The translations under genes were made by a program, and so were the position numbers. Source: Candidatus Nitrosocaldaceae archaeon (lineage in GTDB: Archaea > Thermoproteota > Nitrososphaeria > Nitrososphaerales > Nitrosocaldaceae). From it: DNA of 64,000 nt. The notes under the pieces are model-generated. The model saw only the letters and a program-made list of their open reading frames with translations. It did not search any database and was not told where the DNA came from. Location of the stretch: NCBI GenBank assembly GCA_026002835.1, contig BPGC01000002.1, positions 124,001 to 188,000 of the forward strand. Reading direction: 5' to 3'. Below, one piece after another: positions 18,150 through 25,616 of the stretch (the stretch's first letter is position 1; each line of letters opens with the position of its first letter).

Positions 18150-18609
18150 ATGAGTGTAACACACATTTAGAATTATAAGAGATGCTTAAAAAAGAAGCAG
18201 AGGAGAAAGGTATAAGCCTTAATATGTTAGTGAATCAAATCTTTGAAGAGTATGAATGGAATTCATATATGAAAAAGTTTGGTACTATAATATTTAGTAA
18301 AGATGCTTTTAAGCTGATGTTTGAAGCATTAGATGAATATAATATAAGATAGCAAAAGAGATTGGGATGAATATCCCTAAAGAGTTCATACTTTTCAGAT
18401 GGAAAGAGATCAATAGAGATAATATATTATCATTCCTCAAGATGTATGTTAAGCATTGTAGATATAGCGAATATGATGACGTATTAAACAAGTTTAGTGT
18501 AAAACACGATCTAGGAATTAAAGGTTCGTTATTCTTAAAAACATTCATAGAAGAAATGCTGAATGTATTAGATATAAAAATGAGATCAGATATAGCAAAC
18601 ATACTCTGA
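18150..18609 (+). pseudogene. Broken ribbon-helix-helix regulator gene
   Basis: Three pieces in different frames read as one protein. After ATG at 18150 a frame gives RIIRD (18169-18183), then frame 2 from 18182 gives MLKKEAEEKGISLNMLVNQI, a ribbon-helix-helix DNA-binding motif, through EALDEYNIR to a stop at 18351. The frame of 18367-18609 (with IAKEIG encoded just upstream of its ATG) continues with NIPKEFILFRWKEINRDN to the end. At least two frameshifts and one TAG break it. The 80-codon tail may still be translated from ATG 18367, but its N-terminal DNA-binding part is lost. Confidence 0.6.
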
Positions 18610-18617
18610 TTGTAGAA

Positions 18618-18995
18618 TTACCTTCTTGATATAGCTAATCCTCCAGCAATTATTCCAAGTATAGATCCAATCAAGAATCCTCCAAAGCTGAATAAGCTTA
18701 TTATTGAAAATGTTAATATCAATACTCCACAAATATATGCATAGTTTGGATAATTATTCAACATTATCGAACTAAATATTATTATAGAACCAGATAATAG
18801 GCTTATCCATGATATATTCATGAAATTCATTCCCATCATTCCTTGCATAGGCATAAAGCCTTGCATCCATAAAGGCATTATTCCTCCTACTAAGATCAAT
18901 GCTCCAGAGGCTAGAGATAATCCTACAATGGATGTAACATCTTTCTCATATCTACTCTCCAAACCTTTCACCTCAATTTTATAATATACAACCAT
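18618..18995 (-). CDS. Four-helix membrane protein with Met-rich loop
   Basis: 125 residues with about four hydrophobic segments (near 25-45, 55-75, 80-98 and 102-120) and a loop MPLWMQGFMPMQGMMGMNFMN region (about residues 41-60) packed with methionine. Met-rich loops commonly bind Cu(I). The next gene, in the opposite direction, encodes a still more Met-rich exported protein, so the two may act together in copper handling; that is inference. No named family recognised. Confidence 0.6.
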   Translation of the reverse strand: MVVYYKIEVKGLESRYEKDVTSIVGLSLASGALILVGGIMPLWMQGFMPMQGMMGMNFMNISWISLLSGSIIIFSSIMLNNYPNYAYICGVLILTFSIISLFSFGGFLIGSILGIIAGGLAISRR

Positions 18996-19085
18996 AATAT
19001 TTAAGGTTTACATTGCAAGCATATGTATTCACAGATTATATAAAATATGCTGAAGATATAAATAAATGAGAAAGGAAGAAGATGT

Positions 19086-20132
19086 ATGAATCGAGCAGTA
19101 ATTATAGGAATAATGGCTGGTATATTCTTTGTAGGTTTTGGAGTCGGTTATGCTGTCTTTAATGCTACACAGTCTAACATACAATCTTTAGAAACATTAG
19201 AACCAACAGTTACTAATGCACAAACCATGCTTATTCAAGGTAGCAGCATGATGGAACAAGGAGCAAATATGATGATGGAAGGTATGGCTATAATTGATCA
19301 AGATAGAGAAAGAGGTGAAGAGATGATAAGGCTAGGATCTATGATGATGGATCGAGGATATTCTATGATGCAACGAGGAAGTAGTATTATGGATCAGACT
19401 ATCATGCAGATGCAAAATAATATGATGAGTAATTTTGATCAGATGATACAGAATAGAGATCAAATGATGGCTGCAGCAAATAATATGATGAGTATAAGAG
19501 ATCAAATGATCAGTAATATGAATAGAGGAATGATGAATTATGAGGACATGATGAATATGGGTCAGTATGCAGGAATGATGGGTAATAATATGATGATAGG
19601 CAATATGCAAGGAATGATGGGAATTAACAGCAATATGATTGGTATGATGAGTAAGACAATAGAACCGTTAACTATAGGTAATGTAAAGAAAGAGATGGAA
19701 GAGTTTGTAAGAGCATTAGATCCAAACTTTGGAGTTAAAGATGTTATGGAGTTTGAGAATAACTTTTATGCAATAGTATATGAGAAAGATACAGGTATTG
19801 GAGCATTTGAGATGTTAGTATGGAAAGTGGGAGCTATGAAAAGTATAATACATCCAGAACCTGGACCAAATATGATGTGGAATACAAAATACGGAATGTT
19901 TCCTAGAGAGGTTGAGATGAAAATAGATGAGGAAGGTGCAAAGGATATAGCACAAAGATGGCTTGATAAGAATATGTTAGGAAATATAGCAGAAGAGGCA
20001 GAAGAATTCTACGGATATTATACATTACATGTAGAAAGAGATGGTAAGATAATAGGAATGCTTAGTGTTAATGGTATAACTGGAGATGTATGGTATCATT
20101 ATTGGCACGGAGAATTTATACAAATGCTATAA
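19086..20132 (+). CDS. Methionine-rich exported/anchored protein with PepSY-like C-terminal half
   Basis: 348 residues. Residues 5-27 form a signal peptide or N-terminal anchor (IIGIMAGIFFVGFGVGYAV). Residues ~48-195 form a low-complexity region dominated by Met pairs and triplets with regularly placed Gly, Asn, Gln and Arg (for example SSMMEQGANMMMEG, DQMISNMNRGMM). The C-terminal ~150 residues contain IDEEGAKDIAQRWLDKN and YYTLHVERDGKIIGMLSVNG.TGDVWYH, a PepSY-like repeat, ending WHGEFIQML. Met clusters outside the membrane suggest Cu(I) binding, attractive in copper-dependent Nitrososphaeria, but unproven. Confidence 0.65.
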   Translation: MNRAVIIGIMAGIFFVGFGVGYAVFNATQSNIQSLETLEPTVTNAQTMLIQGSSMMEQGANMMMEGMAIIDQDRERGEEMIRLGSMMMDRGYSMMQRGSSIMDQTIMQMQNNMMSNFDQMIQNRDQMMAAANNMMSIRDQMISNMNRGMMNYEDMMNMGQYAGMMGNNMMIGNMQGMMGINSNMIGMMSKTIEPLTIGNVKKEMEEFVRALDPNFGVKDVMEFENNFYAIVYEKDTGIGAFEMLVWKVGAMKSIIHPEPGPNMMWNTKYGMFPREVEMKIDEEGAKDIAQRWLDKNMLGNIAEEAEEFYGYYTLHVERDGKIIGMLSVNGITGDVWYHYWHGEFIQML

Positions 20133-20191
20133 TTTCTAATTTATAAAACAATTAAAAAGTCATATATATGAGCATTATTTAGATACTGATA

Positions 20192-20323
20192 ATGTCTCAT
20201 AGCGAACATGAACATGAGCATAAACCACATAAAGCAACTGCACTATGGTTAGTTATAGTAGTACTGATACTATGTATTACAGTGCCAACATTACTATTGC
20301 TACTAACACTACCAAAGCCGTAA
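20192..20323 (+). CDS. 43-aa His-rich single-helix membrane peptide
   Basis: ATG-started short frame: a His/Glu head (SHSEHEHEHKPHKA, six His in the first 13 residues) followed by one long transmembrane helix (LWLVIVVLILCITVPTLLLLL) and a PKP end. TATA-like sequence (catatatatg) precedes it. The metal-binding style head and the position just after the Met-rich gene suggest a membrane metal-related peptide; function is not established. Confidence 0.55.
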   Translation: MSHSEHEHEHKPHKATALWLVIVVLILCITVPTLLLLLTLPKP

Positions 20324-20381
20324 GAACAATTTTATTATTTTAGCATAAGCTTATATATCATAATCTAGCATTTAATACGTA

Positions 20382-20588
20382 ATGGATTCTTGTTACTATT
20401 GTGGAGTAGAGACTGACATACCTTTTAAATGCAATTATTGTAAAGATAATTTTTGTTCTGAGCATAGATTACCAGAGATGCATAGATGTGTTAAGTTACA
20501 TATAATAAGAGCAAAAAAGTTTGGAGAGAAGAATGTTATTAGAGGTAAAGGCAGAAAAGGTTTATTTTCTAGGATATTTAGACGTTAA
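20382..20588 (+). CDS. AN1-type zinc finger protein, 68 aa
   Basis: Residues 4-40 carry the AN1 pattern: CYYCGVE, FKCNYCKDNFCSEHRLPEMHRC, with alternating Cys and His ligands for two zinc ions. The C-terminal ~25 residues are strongly basic (KGRKGLFSRIFRR), possibly binding nucleic acid or membrane. In related archaea AN1 fingers can be fused to larger proteins; here it stands alone. Partner unknown. Confidence 0.8.
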   Translation: MDSCYYCGVETDIPFKCNYCKDNFCSEHRLPEMHRCVKLHIIRAKKFGEKNVIRGKGRKGLFSRIFRR

Positions 20589-20604
20589 TAAAAAAGTTAA
20601 GGTT

Positions 20605-20952
20605 TTACTCCTCGGTACTGAATGAATGCCCACAGGAGCAGGTTCTAGTCACATTTGGATTGTTTATCTTAAAACCAGCTCCCATTAGACTCTCGATATA
20701 GTCTATCTCTGTTCCCTTGAGATAATTTGAACTATAGCTATCTACAAGTAGTTTTATTCCTTGTTCTTCAATTACAAAGTCATCATCTTCTGGCTTCTCT
20801 TCAAAACCCATTCCGTATGATAATCCTGCACAACCTCCTCCAGATACATATATTCTTAGATATAGATCATCCCTTCCTTCTTGCTTCATAAACTCTTTTA
20901 CCTTCTCCGCAGCCTTTGGAGTTATCGTTACTATCTTTTGCACTGATTCCAT
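20605..20952 (-). CDS. HesB/IscA-type iron-sulfur carrier
   Basis: 115 residues of the A-type carrier family that delivers Fe-S clusters to apoproteins. The three conserved Cys are present: Cys41 in SGGGCAGLSY and Cys105/Cys107 in TCSCGHSF at the C-terminus. Length is normal. Possible clients encoded in the window include SdhB, the radical SAM enzymes, family 4 UDG; a DUF59 assembly factor is also encoded (55035). Monocistronic, convergent with the AN1 gene. Confidence 0.92.
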   Translation of the reverse strand: MESVQKIVTITPKAAEKVKEFMKQEGRDDLYLRIYVSGGGCAGLSYGMGFEEKPEDDDFVIEEQGIKLLVDSYSSNYLKGTEIDYIESLMGAGFKINNPNVTRTCSCGHSFSTEE

Positions 20953-21010
20953 TGAGTAATCTTATACATTATAATATTAAAACCTTGTGTAACGATAATA
21001 AAAATAAGAA

Positions 21011-21766
21011 TTACTTTCTTTGGAGGAATTTGGTCATCCTTTCTTCTCTATCCTTATGAGTGAAGCAGAGACTCCAACCCCAGATCTCTAACTTTAATCC
21101 AGTCTTGATATCAGCATCCCTTCCTCTATTAAGCAAAGTCTTTGATACTCTTACAGCTATGCTACTATTCTTTGCAATCTCTTTAGCCATACTCTTTGCT
21201 TCATTCATAAGATCTGATAATTCTACTACTTTGTTAAGCAATCCTATGGCATATGCTTCATCAGCCTTGATTCTCTTACCAGTAAATACCAACTCCTTAG
21301 CCTTTGCTATTCCTACTATCCTCATCAATCTTTGTGTTCCACCCCAGCCTGGAGGGATACCTATAGTAACCTCTGGCTGCCCTAGAACTGCGTTCTTTGA
21401 ACCAATCCTTATATCACATGCTAGTGATAATTCGCATCCTCCTCCTAAAGCATAACCATTTACCGCAGCTATAACTGGCTTGCTAAGATCTTCTATCTTA
21501 TCCATAGTAGCATGTCCAGTAAGTGCATATTGCTCTGCTTCTAATGGAGTAATCTTGCTCATATACTCTATATCAGCACCAGCAGAGAACGCTTTCTCTC
21601 CAGCGCCAGTTATTATAACACATCTAACCTCATCATCTTGCTCTGCTTCTTCTACTGCACTTCCTAACTCTTTTATAACATCGATATTCATAGCGTTCAA
21701 CTTTTCTGGTCTATTGATAGTAATTACTGCTATACCATCTTCTTTCTCAAATTTTATGTATTGCAT
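21011..21766 (-). CDS. Enoyl-CoA hydratase/crotonase (possible 3HP/4HB-cycle hydratase)
   Basis: 251 residues, a full crotonase. The oxyanion-hole segments are [17 protein letters not shown] (about 51-67) and [18 protein letters not shown] (about 99-116), and the catalytic Glu region [18 protein letters not shown] (about 128-145) has the expected glutamates. It hydrates trans-enoyl-CoA. In ammonia-oxidising Nitrososphaeria a protein of this size and type hydrates crotonyl-CoA and dehydrates 3-hydroxypropionyl-CoA; that assignment is by family knowledge and context (sdh and fumarase in the window). Monocistronic. Confidence 0.88.
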   Translation of the reverse strand: MQYIKFEKEDGIAVITINRPEKLNAMNIDVIKELGSAVEEAEQDDEVRCVIITGAGEKAFSAGADIEYMSKITPLEAEQYALTGHATMDKIEDLSKPVIAAVNGYALGGGCELSLACDIRIGSKNAVLGQPEVTIGIPPGWGGTQRLMRIVGIAKAKELVFTGKRIKADEAYAIGLLNKVVELSDLMNEAKSMAKEIAKNSSIAVRVSKTLLNRGRDADIKTGLKLEIWGWSLCFTHKDREERMTKFLQRK

Positions 21767-21827
21767 TAAGAAGAGGTCATTTATACATCAACTTAAATGT
21801 ATTGTTTAATAGAAAAATAAAAGAGTT

Positions 21828-22049
21828 TTAGCCTTGCCTGATGGCATCTATCTCGCCATTGCTTACCCAGTTTAGTAATTCCTCGCCTGATGGTTTCATA
21901 TCATGCTTACCTTGTAGGTGTAGCATGACTAGTACATAATTAATCTCATTTAACAATGGCTTATACTTTGTCCAATCATCATTTCCCTTTGCTTGATTCC
22001 TTAGATCTTCTGGTACTGTAGACCACCATTCATTAAAGCTTCTGGCCAT
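21828..22049 (-). CDS. Hypothetical 73-aa protein
   Basis: Small acidic/amphipathic protein with a Trp-rich N-terminus (SFNEWWSTVPEDLRNQA), no Cys and no membrane segment. I do not recognise a family. A TTG four codons upstream (22061) is the alternative start. It lies alone between the crotonase gene and the divergent beta-CASP gene. Confidence 0.6.
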   Translation of the reverse strand: MARSFNEWWSTVPEDLRNQAKGNDDWTKYKPLLNEINYVLVMLHLQGKHDMKPSGEELLNWVSNGEIDAIRQG

Positions 22050-22147
22050 ATCATTAATCAATGAAGGATGAGTTATAAGTTTTTTGCTGCTTAAGTTGAG
22101 CTAATATTTCAAAATACTTAAAGGTAGTTATTGCATATCACTAATGT

Positions 22148-23404
22148 TTGAAGGTAACTATATTAGGTGCAGCAAGAGAAGTAGGAAGATCTGCAATATT
22201 AGTAGATTGTGATGGAACTAGATTATTGCTAGATTATGGAGTATTACTTAAAAGAGAACCATTATTCCCAATGCATGTAAAGCCTAGAGATATAGATGCT
22301 GTATTGATAACTCATGCACATCTAGATCACTCCGGTTTCGTTCCATCGTTATTCCTTAGTGGTTCTACTAATGTATATGCTACAGAACCTACATTAGAAT
22401 TATCAAGGTTATTGATAGAAGATATGCTAAAGATATCTGGATTTTATATGCCATTTGAGTATCTGGAATTGCTTACAATGCTCAAATACTCAAAACCTAT
22501 CGATTATAGAGTTAGCATACCAATAAAAGATGTTGAGGCTAGATTATACGAATCTGGGCATGTATTAGGAGGCTCTACTATAATAGTTGAGTATAACAAT
22601 AAAAGGATATTTTATACTGGAGATATCAATACCAAAGGAACTAGGGTATTAAGAGGAGCAGACCTTGATATAGGAGATATAGATCTAGTTATAACCGAAA
22701 GCACTTATTCTATGGAGGAGCATCAGCCTAGAGAAGAGGCTGAAGAAGGTTTGATCGAATTTGCTAACGATGTAATAGAAAGAGGAGGAGTATTATTCAT
22801 TCCAGCATTCTCTGTTGAAAGGGCACAAGAGATAGCATGTGTATTTCAGTATCATAACTTTAGGTATAGGATAGTAATGGATGGAATGGCATTAAAGGCT
22901 AATGAGATTATGCTGAAATATCCTAAATTTATGAGAGATGCAGAATTATTTAGAAGAGCGATAAACAATGCAGACTGGATTAGAGGCTGGAGTGAGAGGA
23001 AGAAAGCAATTAAAGAACCATGCGTTGTAATCTCACCAGCTGGAATGCTTGTTGGAGGCGCTAGCATATTTTACCTAGAGCAACTAGCAAATGATACAAA
23101 GAATGGTATTGCTGTAGTATCATATCAAGGAGAAGGCACTCCTGGAAGGGCATTGATAGATGAAAGAGTTGCTATAATCAAAGGTAAGATAAGAAAGGTT
23201 AATGCTGAAATAAGACAGTTCGATTTCTCTGGGCATAGCGGTAGGCATGAACTATTTGATATGCTAAAAAGCATAAAAGGTAATCCTAAAGTATTAACTA
23301 TCCATGGTGATGGAGATGCTTGTATAAAATTTGCTGAAGAGATAAGAAGCATAATAGGTTTGGAAGCTCATGCTCCAGTAACTGGAGAAAGCATTGAGAT
23401 ATAA
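22148..23404 (+). CDS. Beta-CASP metallo-beta-lactamase-fold RNA hydrolase
   Basis: 418 residues. The MBL motif HAHLDHSG (about residues 55-62) gives the zinc site, with further ligands in SGHVLGGS (His, about 140), YTGD (Asp, about 159) and HSGRHE near 365 plus a late His (TIHGDGDA, about 393). The beta-CASP insert with PAFSVERAQE (motif A region) lies in the middle. It lacks an N-terminal KH domain, so it is of the shorter aCPSF2/RNase J-like group acting on RNA. The start is TTG; the nearby ATG at 22144 is in another frame. Confidence 0.85.
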   Translation: MKVTILGAAREVGRSAILVDCDGTRLLLDYGVLLKREPLFPMHVKPRDIDAVLITHAHLDHSGFVPSLFLSGSTNVYATEPTLELSRLLIEDMLKISGFYMPFEYLELLTMLKYSKPIDYRVSIPIKDVEARLYESGHVLGGSTIIVEYNNKRIFYTGDINTKGTRVLRGADLDIGDIDLVITESTYSMEEHQPREEAEEGLIEFANDVIERGGVLFIPAFSVERAQEIACVFQYHNFRYRIVMDGMALKANEIMLKYPKFMRDAELFRRAINNADWIRGWSERKKAIKEPCVVISPAGMLVGGASIFYLEQLANDTKNGIAVVSYQGEGTPGRALIDERVAIIKGKIRKVNAEIRQFDFSGHSGRHELFDMLKSIKGNPKVLTIHGDGDACIKFAEEIRSIIGLEAHAPVTGESIEI

Positions 23405-23438
23405 AAATACTTATGTAATATTAATCGTTACTTAAACC

Positions 23439-24704
23439 ATGATAAAACGTCTTAAAGTTGAGAATTTTGGTCCTATAGCATCAGCAGATATAGAATTTGG
23501 AGATATTACAGTTATAATTGGACCACAGAATTCAGGTAAGAGTTATCTTGCAACATTGATAAATATAAGTCAGGGATGGTGCGATCTTAATAATGGAGCC
23601 TTTTTAGAAGATCATTTTTATTTCTTGTTGCAAGAACTAATACGTGTTAAAAAAGGTACTGGAAGATATAACGAACACGAAATTAAAGATGTGCTTAGGA
23701 ATAATATTGATGAATTTACAGAAGAATTGATTAAAGAGAGTATTAATCTAGAGAAACGCGGTCTTAGAAATGTACTGCCAACACTGTTAAAAAACTATTA
23801 TTTAGTAGAACTTTGGGATCTAATATACAAACGCTCTAATTATGCAAGTATAAATTGTTATTTTGATGGTGATGAAATAACTCATTCCGTTTCATTTAAG
23901 ATTAAGGAGAATAAAATTAATGTTGATATTAATGTTGATAAAATTAATGTTGATAAAGTCAGAATTAAAGAATTAGAACTAACGTTAAGAACATCTCGTG
24001 TTGAGGGTGAAACATATCATAAGTATGAATCCATCATAATACCTACAGAACGAATGACATTATTATCGCTCTTCGCTCAAACCACTACCGCATTACTTGA
24101 TATTTATCAGAGATATGGAAAGGAATTCAAAGTTAAAAACAGTTTAATGCATTATATCAAACATATGAATATACTACTTAATGAGCCTAGAGAATATAAG
24201 ATATTTGATATAGGAAAATTAACAATAAATGAAAAAGGTTTGATAAAAGGTATCTATTTCAATGATAAGAAAAGAAAGATAAAAGTACCATTGAACTCTG
24301 CAGGCTCTGGTATAATGCAGCTTGCAGGTATTGTAATACCTATAGAGATGTTAGATACAAAATTCATTATAATAGAAGAACCAGAAATAAATCTACATGC
24401 TGACATGCAACTAAAAGTAGCTGAATATCTTGCTAAAGTATCCAAGACAAAGAAATTATTCATAACAACTCATAGTGAATTGATACTTACAAAATTGATT
24501 CATTTATACAAACTAGGAAAGATCAAAGAATTAAAAGCATACTTCATAGATTCTGATAAAGTCAAGCCTATAGAGATCGGAGAGGCAGGAGAGTATGAAC
24601 TACCAAAGAGTATAGCAAAAGTGTTAGAAGTGTTAGATAAAGAAGCATTAGAATTATCTAGAAAGATATATGGAAGTGCAGTATATGAACCTAATATTTC
24701 CTGA
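23439..24704 (+). CDS. OLD/AAA_15-like ATPase
   Basis: 421 residues of the ABC-type (SMC/OLD-like) ATPase class. N-terminal LKVENFGPIASADIEFGD leads to Walker A IGPQNSGKS (28-36). The C-terminal half has SGIMQLAGI in the signature position, Walker B IIIEEPEINLHADMQ (about 307-321) and a switch His in FITTHSELIL (about 344-353). Residues ~160-172 contain a short internal repeat (KINVDI/KINVDK). No coiled coil or TOPRIM domain is present, unlike OLD nucleases. It overlaps the next gene, which looks nuclease-like, suggesting a two-gene effector or defence-like unit. Function unknown. Confidence 0.75.
   Translation: MIKRLKVENFGPIASADIEFGDITVIIGPQNSGKSYLATLINISQGWCDLNNGAFLEDHFYFLLQELIRVKKGTGRYNEHEIKDVLRNNIDEFTEELIKESINLEKRGLRNVLPTLLKNYYLVELWDLIYKRSNYASINCYFDGDEITHSVSFKIKENKINVDINVDKINVDKVRIKELELTLRTSRVEGETYHKYESIIIPTERMTLLSLFAQTTTALLDIYQRYGKEFKVKNSLMHYIKHMNILLNEPREYKIFDIGKLTINEKGLIKGIYFNDKKRKIKVPLNSAGSGIMQLAGIVIPIEMLDTKFIIIEEPEINLHADMQLKVAEYLAKVSKTKKLFITTHSELILTKLIHLYKLGKIKELKAYFIDSDKVKPIEIGEAGEYELPKSIAKVLEVLDKEALELSRKIYGSAVYEPNIS
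23910..23959 (+). repeat. Short tandem repeat inside the ATPase gene
   Basis: The block aaaattaatgttgata occurs at the start and again later with an attaatgttgata copy between, giving three in-frame imperfect repeats that encode INVD each time. It is a small recent expansion in a surface region. Confidence 0.55.
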
Positions 24705-25026
24705 GAAAGAATTTGGAAGAGGATGCGATATTGTTGAAGTTATAGGCAATTCTAAATTCTATAGATTTATTGAGATTAAACGATCTACATTAGGTTTGGA
24801 TGATATAAATAAGGCTATAGAAGAATTCTCATCGACAATTAAAGATCTAGAAATTATGGAAGATGTTGTAAAGGATAAAATACTTTTGCATGACAAAAGG
24901 AGAGGTTGTAAAACATTAGCTAATGCTATAAGGCATGCTAAGTTAAGAAGGATCAAAGTAATAACATTAAAAGAAGCAGATGATATTCTTAAAGGTTATT
25001 ATAATAGATATAAAGAGAGCAGATAG
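24670..25026 (+). CDS. Small putative PD-(D/E)XK-like protein
   Basis: 118 residues, overlapping the ATPase gene by 35 bases in another frame. FGRGCDIVEVIGNSKFYRFIEIK places Asp20, Glu35 and Lys37 in the D-x(n)-ExK order of PD-(D/E)XK nucleases on predicted beta strands, followed by helices. The match is by pattern only and the domain is short. ATG at 24685 is an alternative start that would keep all three residues. The overlap argues for coupled translation with the ATPase. A non-nuclease partner is the main alternative. Confidence 0.55.
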   Translation: MEVQYMNLIFPEKEFGRGCDIVEVIGNSKFYRFIEIKRSTLGLDDINKAIEEFSSTIKDLEIMEDVVKDKILLHDKRRGCKTLANAIRHAKLRRIKVITLKEADDILKGYYNRYKESR

Positions 25027-25584
25027 CTATATATCTTTGCTCTCGATAACCTTTACCCCTTTACTCCTCATCTCTTCTATTGCCTTTTCTTCATCATGTA
25101 TACCTTTAACACCATCCCTTATAAGATAAACTTCAAAACCATGTTTTATTGCATCTAATGCTGTATTCTTTACACAATAATCAGTTGCTACACCAGTTAC
25201 AAATACCTTCTTTATATCCATCTGCTTTAACCTGTCTTTCAGATCTGTGCCTTCAAATCCAGAGTAAGCTTCTTTATCTCTATCCATAGCTTTAGATATT
25301 ATTATAGCATCATCAAGTTCTAGATCTTTATGGAATTCTGCTCCTTTTGTATTTTGCACACAATGTTTAGGCCAAGGACCTCCTCTCTCTTTAAATGATA
25401 TATGATCTTCAGGATGCCAATCTCTAGTAGCAAATATATTCAAACCTTGTTCTTTGAACTTTCTTATACAATTATTTATAACTGGAATTATCTTATCACC
25501 ATCTTTCACTGGTAATGAGCCTCCTGGTAAAAAATCGTTCTGCATATCAACTACAATTAGCGCTGAATTCTTATCTAACTTCAT
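25027..25584 (-). CDS. pncA: Nicotinamidase (isochorismatase fold)
   Basis: 185 residues. It hydrolyses nicotinamide to nicotinate for NAD salvage. The catalytic triad is visible: Asp in VDMQNDFLPGGSL (about residue 12), Lys in the middle and Cys in VTGVATDYCVKNTALDA (about 137). The metal-site DWHPEDH (about 60-66) is the pattern specific to nicotinamidases rather than other isochorismatase-fold hydrolases. Monocistronic, convergent with the ATPase unit. Confidence 0.92.
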   Translation of the reverse strand: MKLDKNSALIVVDMQNDFLPGGSLPVKDGDKIIPVINNCIRKFKEQGLNIFATRDWHPEDHISFKERGGPWPKHCVQNTKGAEFHKDLELDDAIIISKAMDRDKEAYSGFEGTDLKDRLKQMDIKKVFVTGVATDYCVKNTALDAIKHGFEVYLIRDGVKGIHDEEKAIEEMRSKGVKVIESKDI

Positions 25585-25616
25585 ATATTAAATTACGCAT
25601 AAACATTATTTCTATC

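Noticed and set aside
19332..19610. His-rich 92-codon frame antisense to the Met-rich gene
   Set aside because: The His content is the exact shadow of Met codons (ATG read as CAT) on the other strand; the plus-strand protein has signal peptide and PepSY-like domain.
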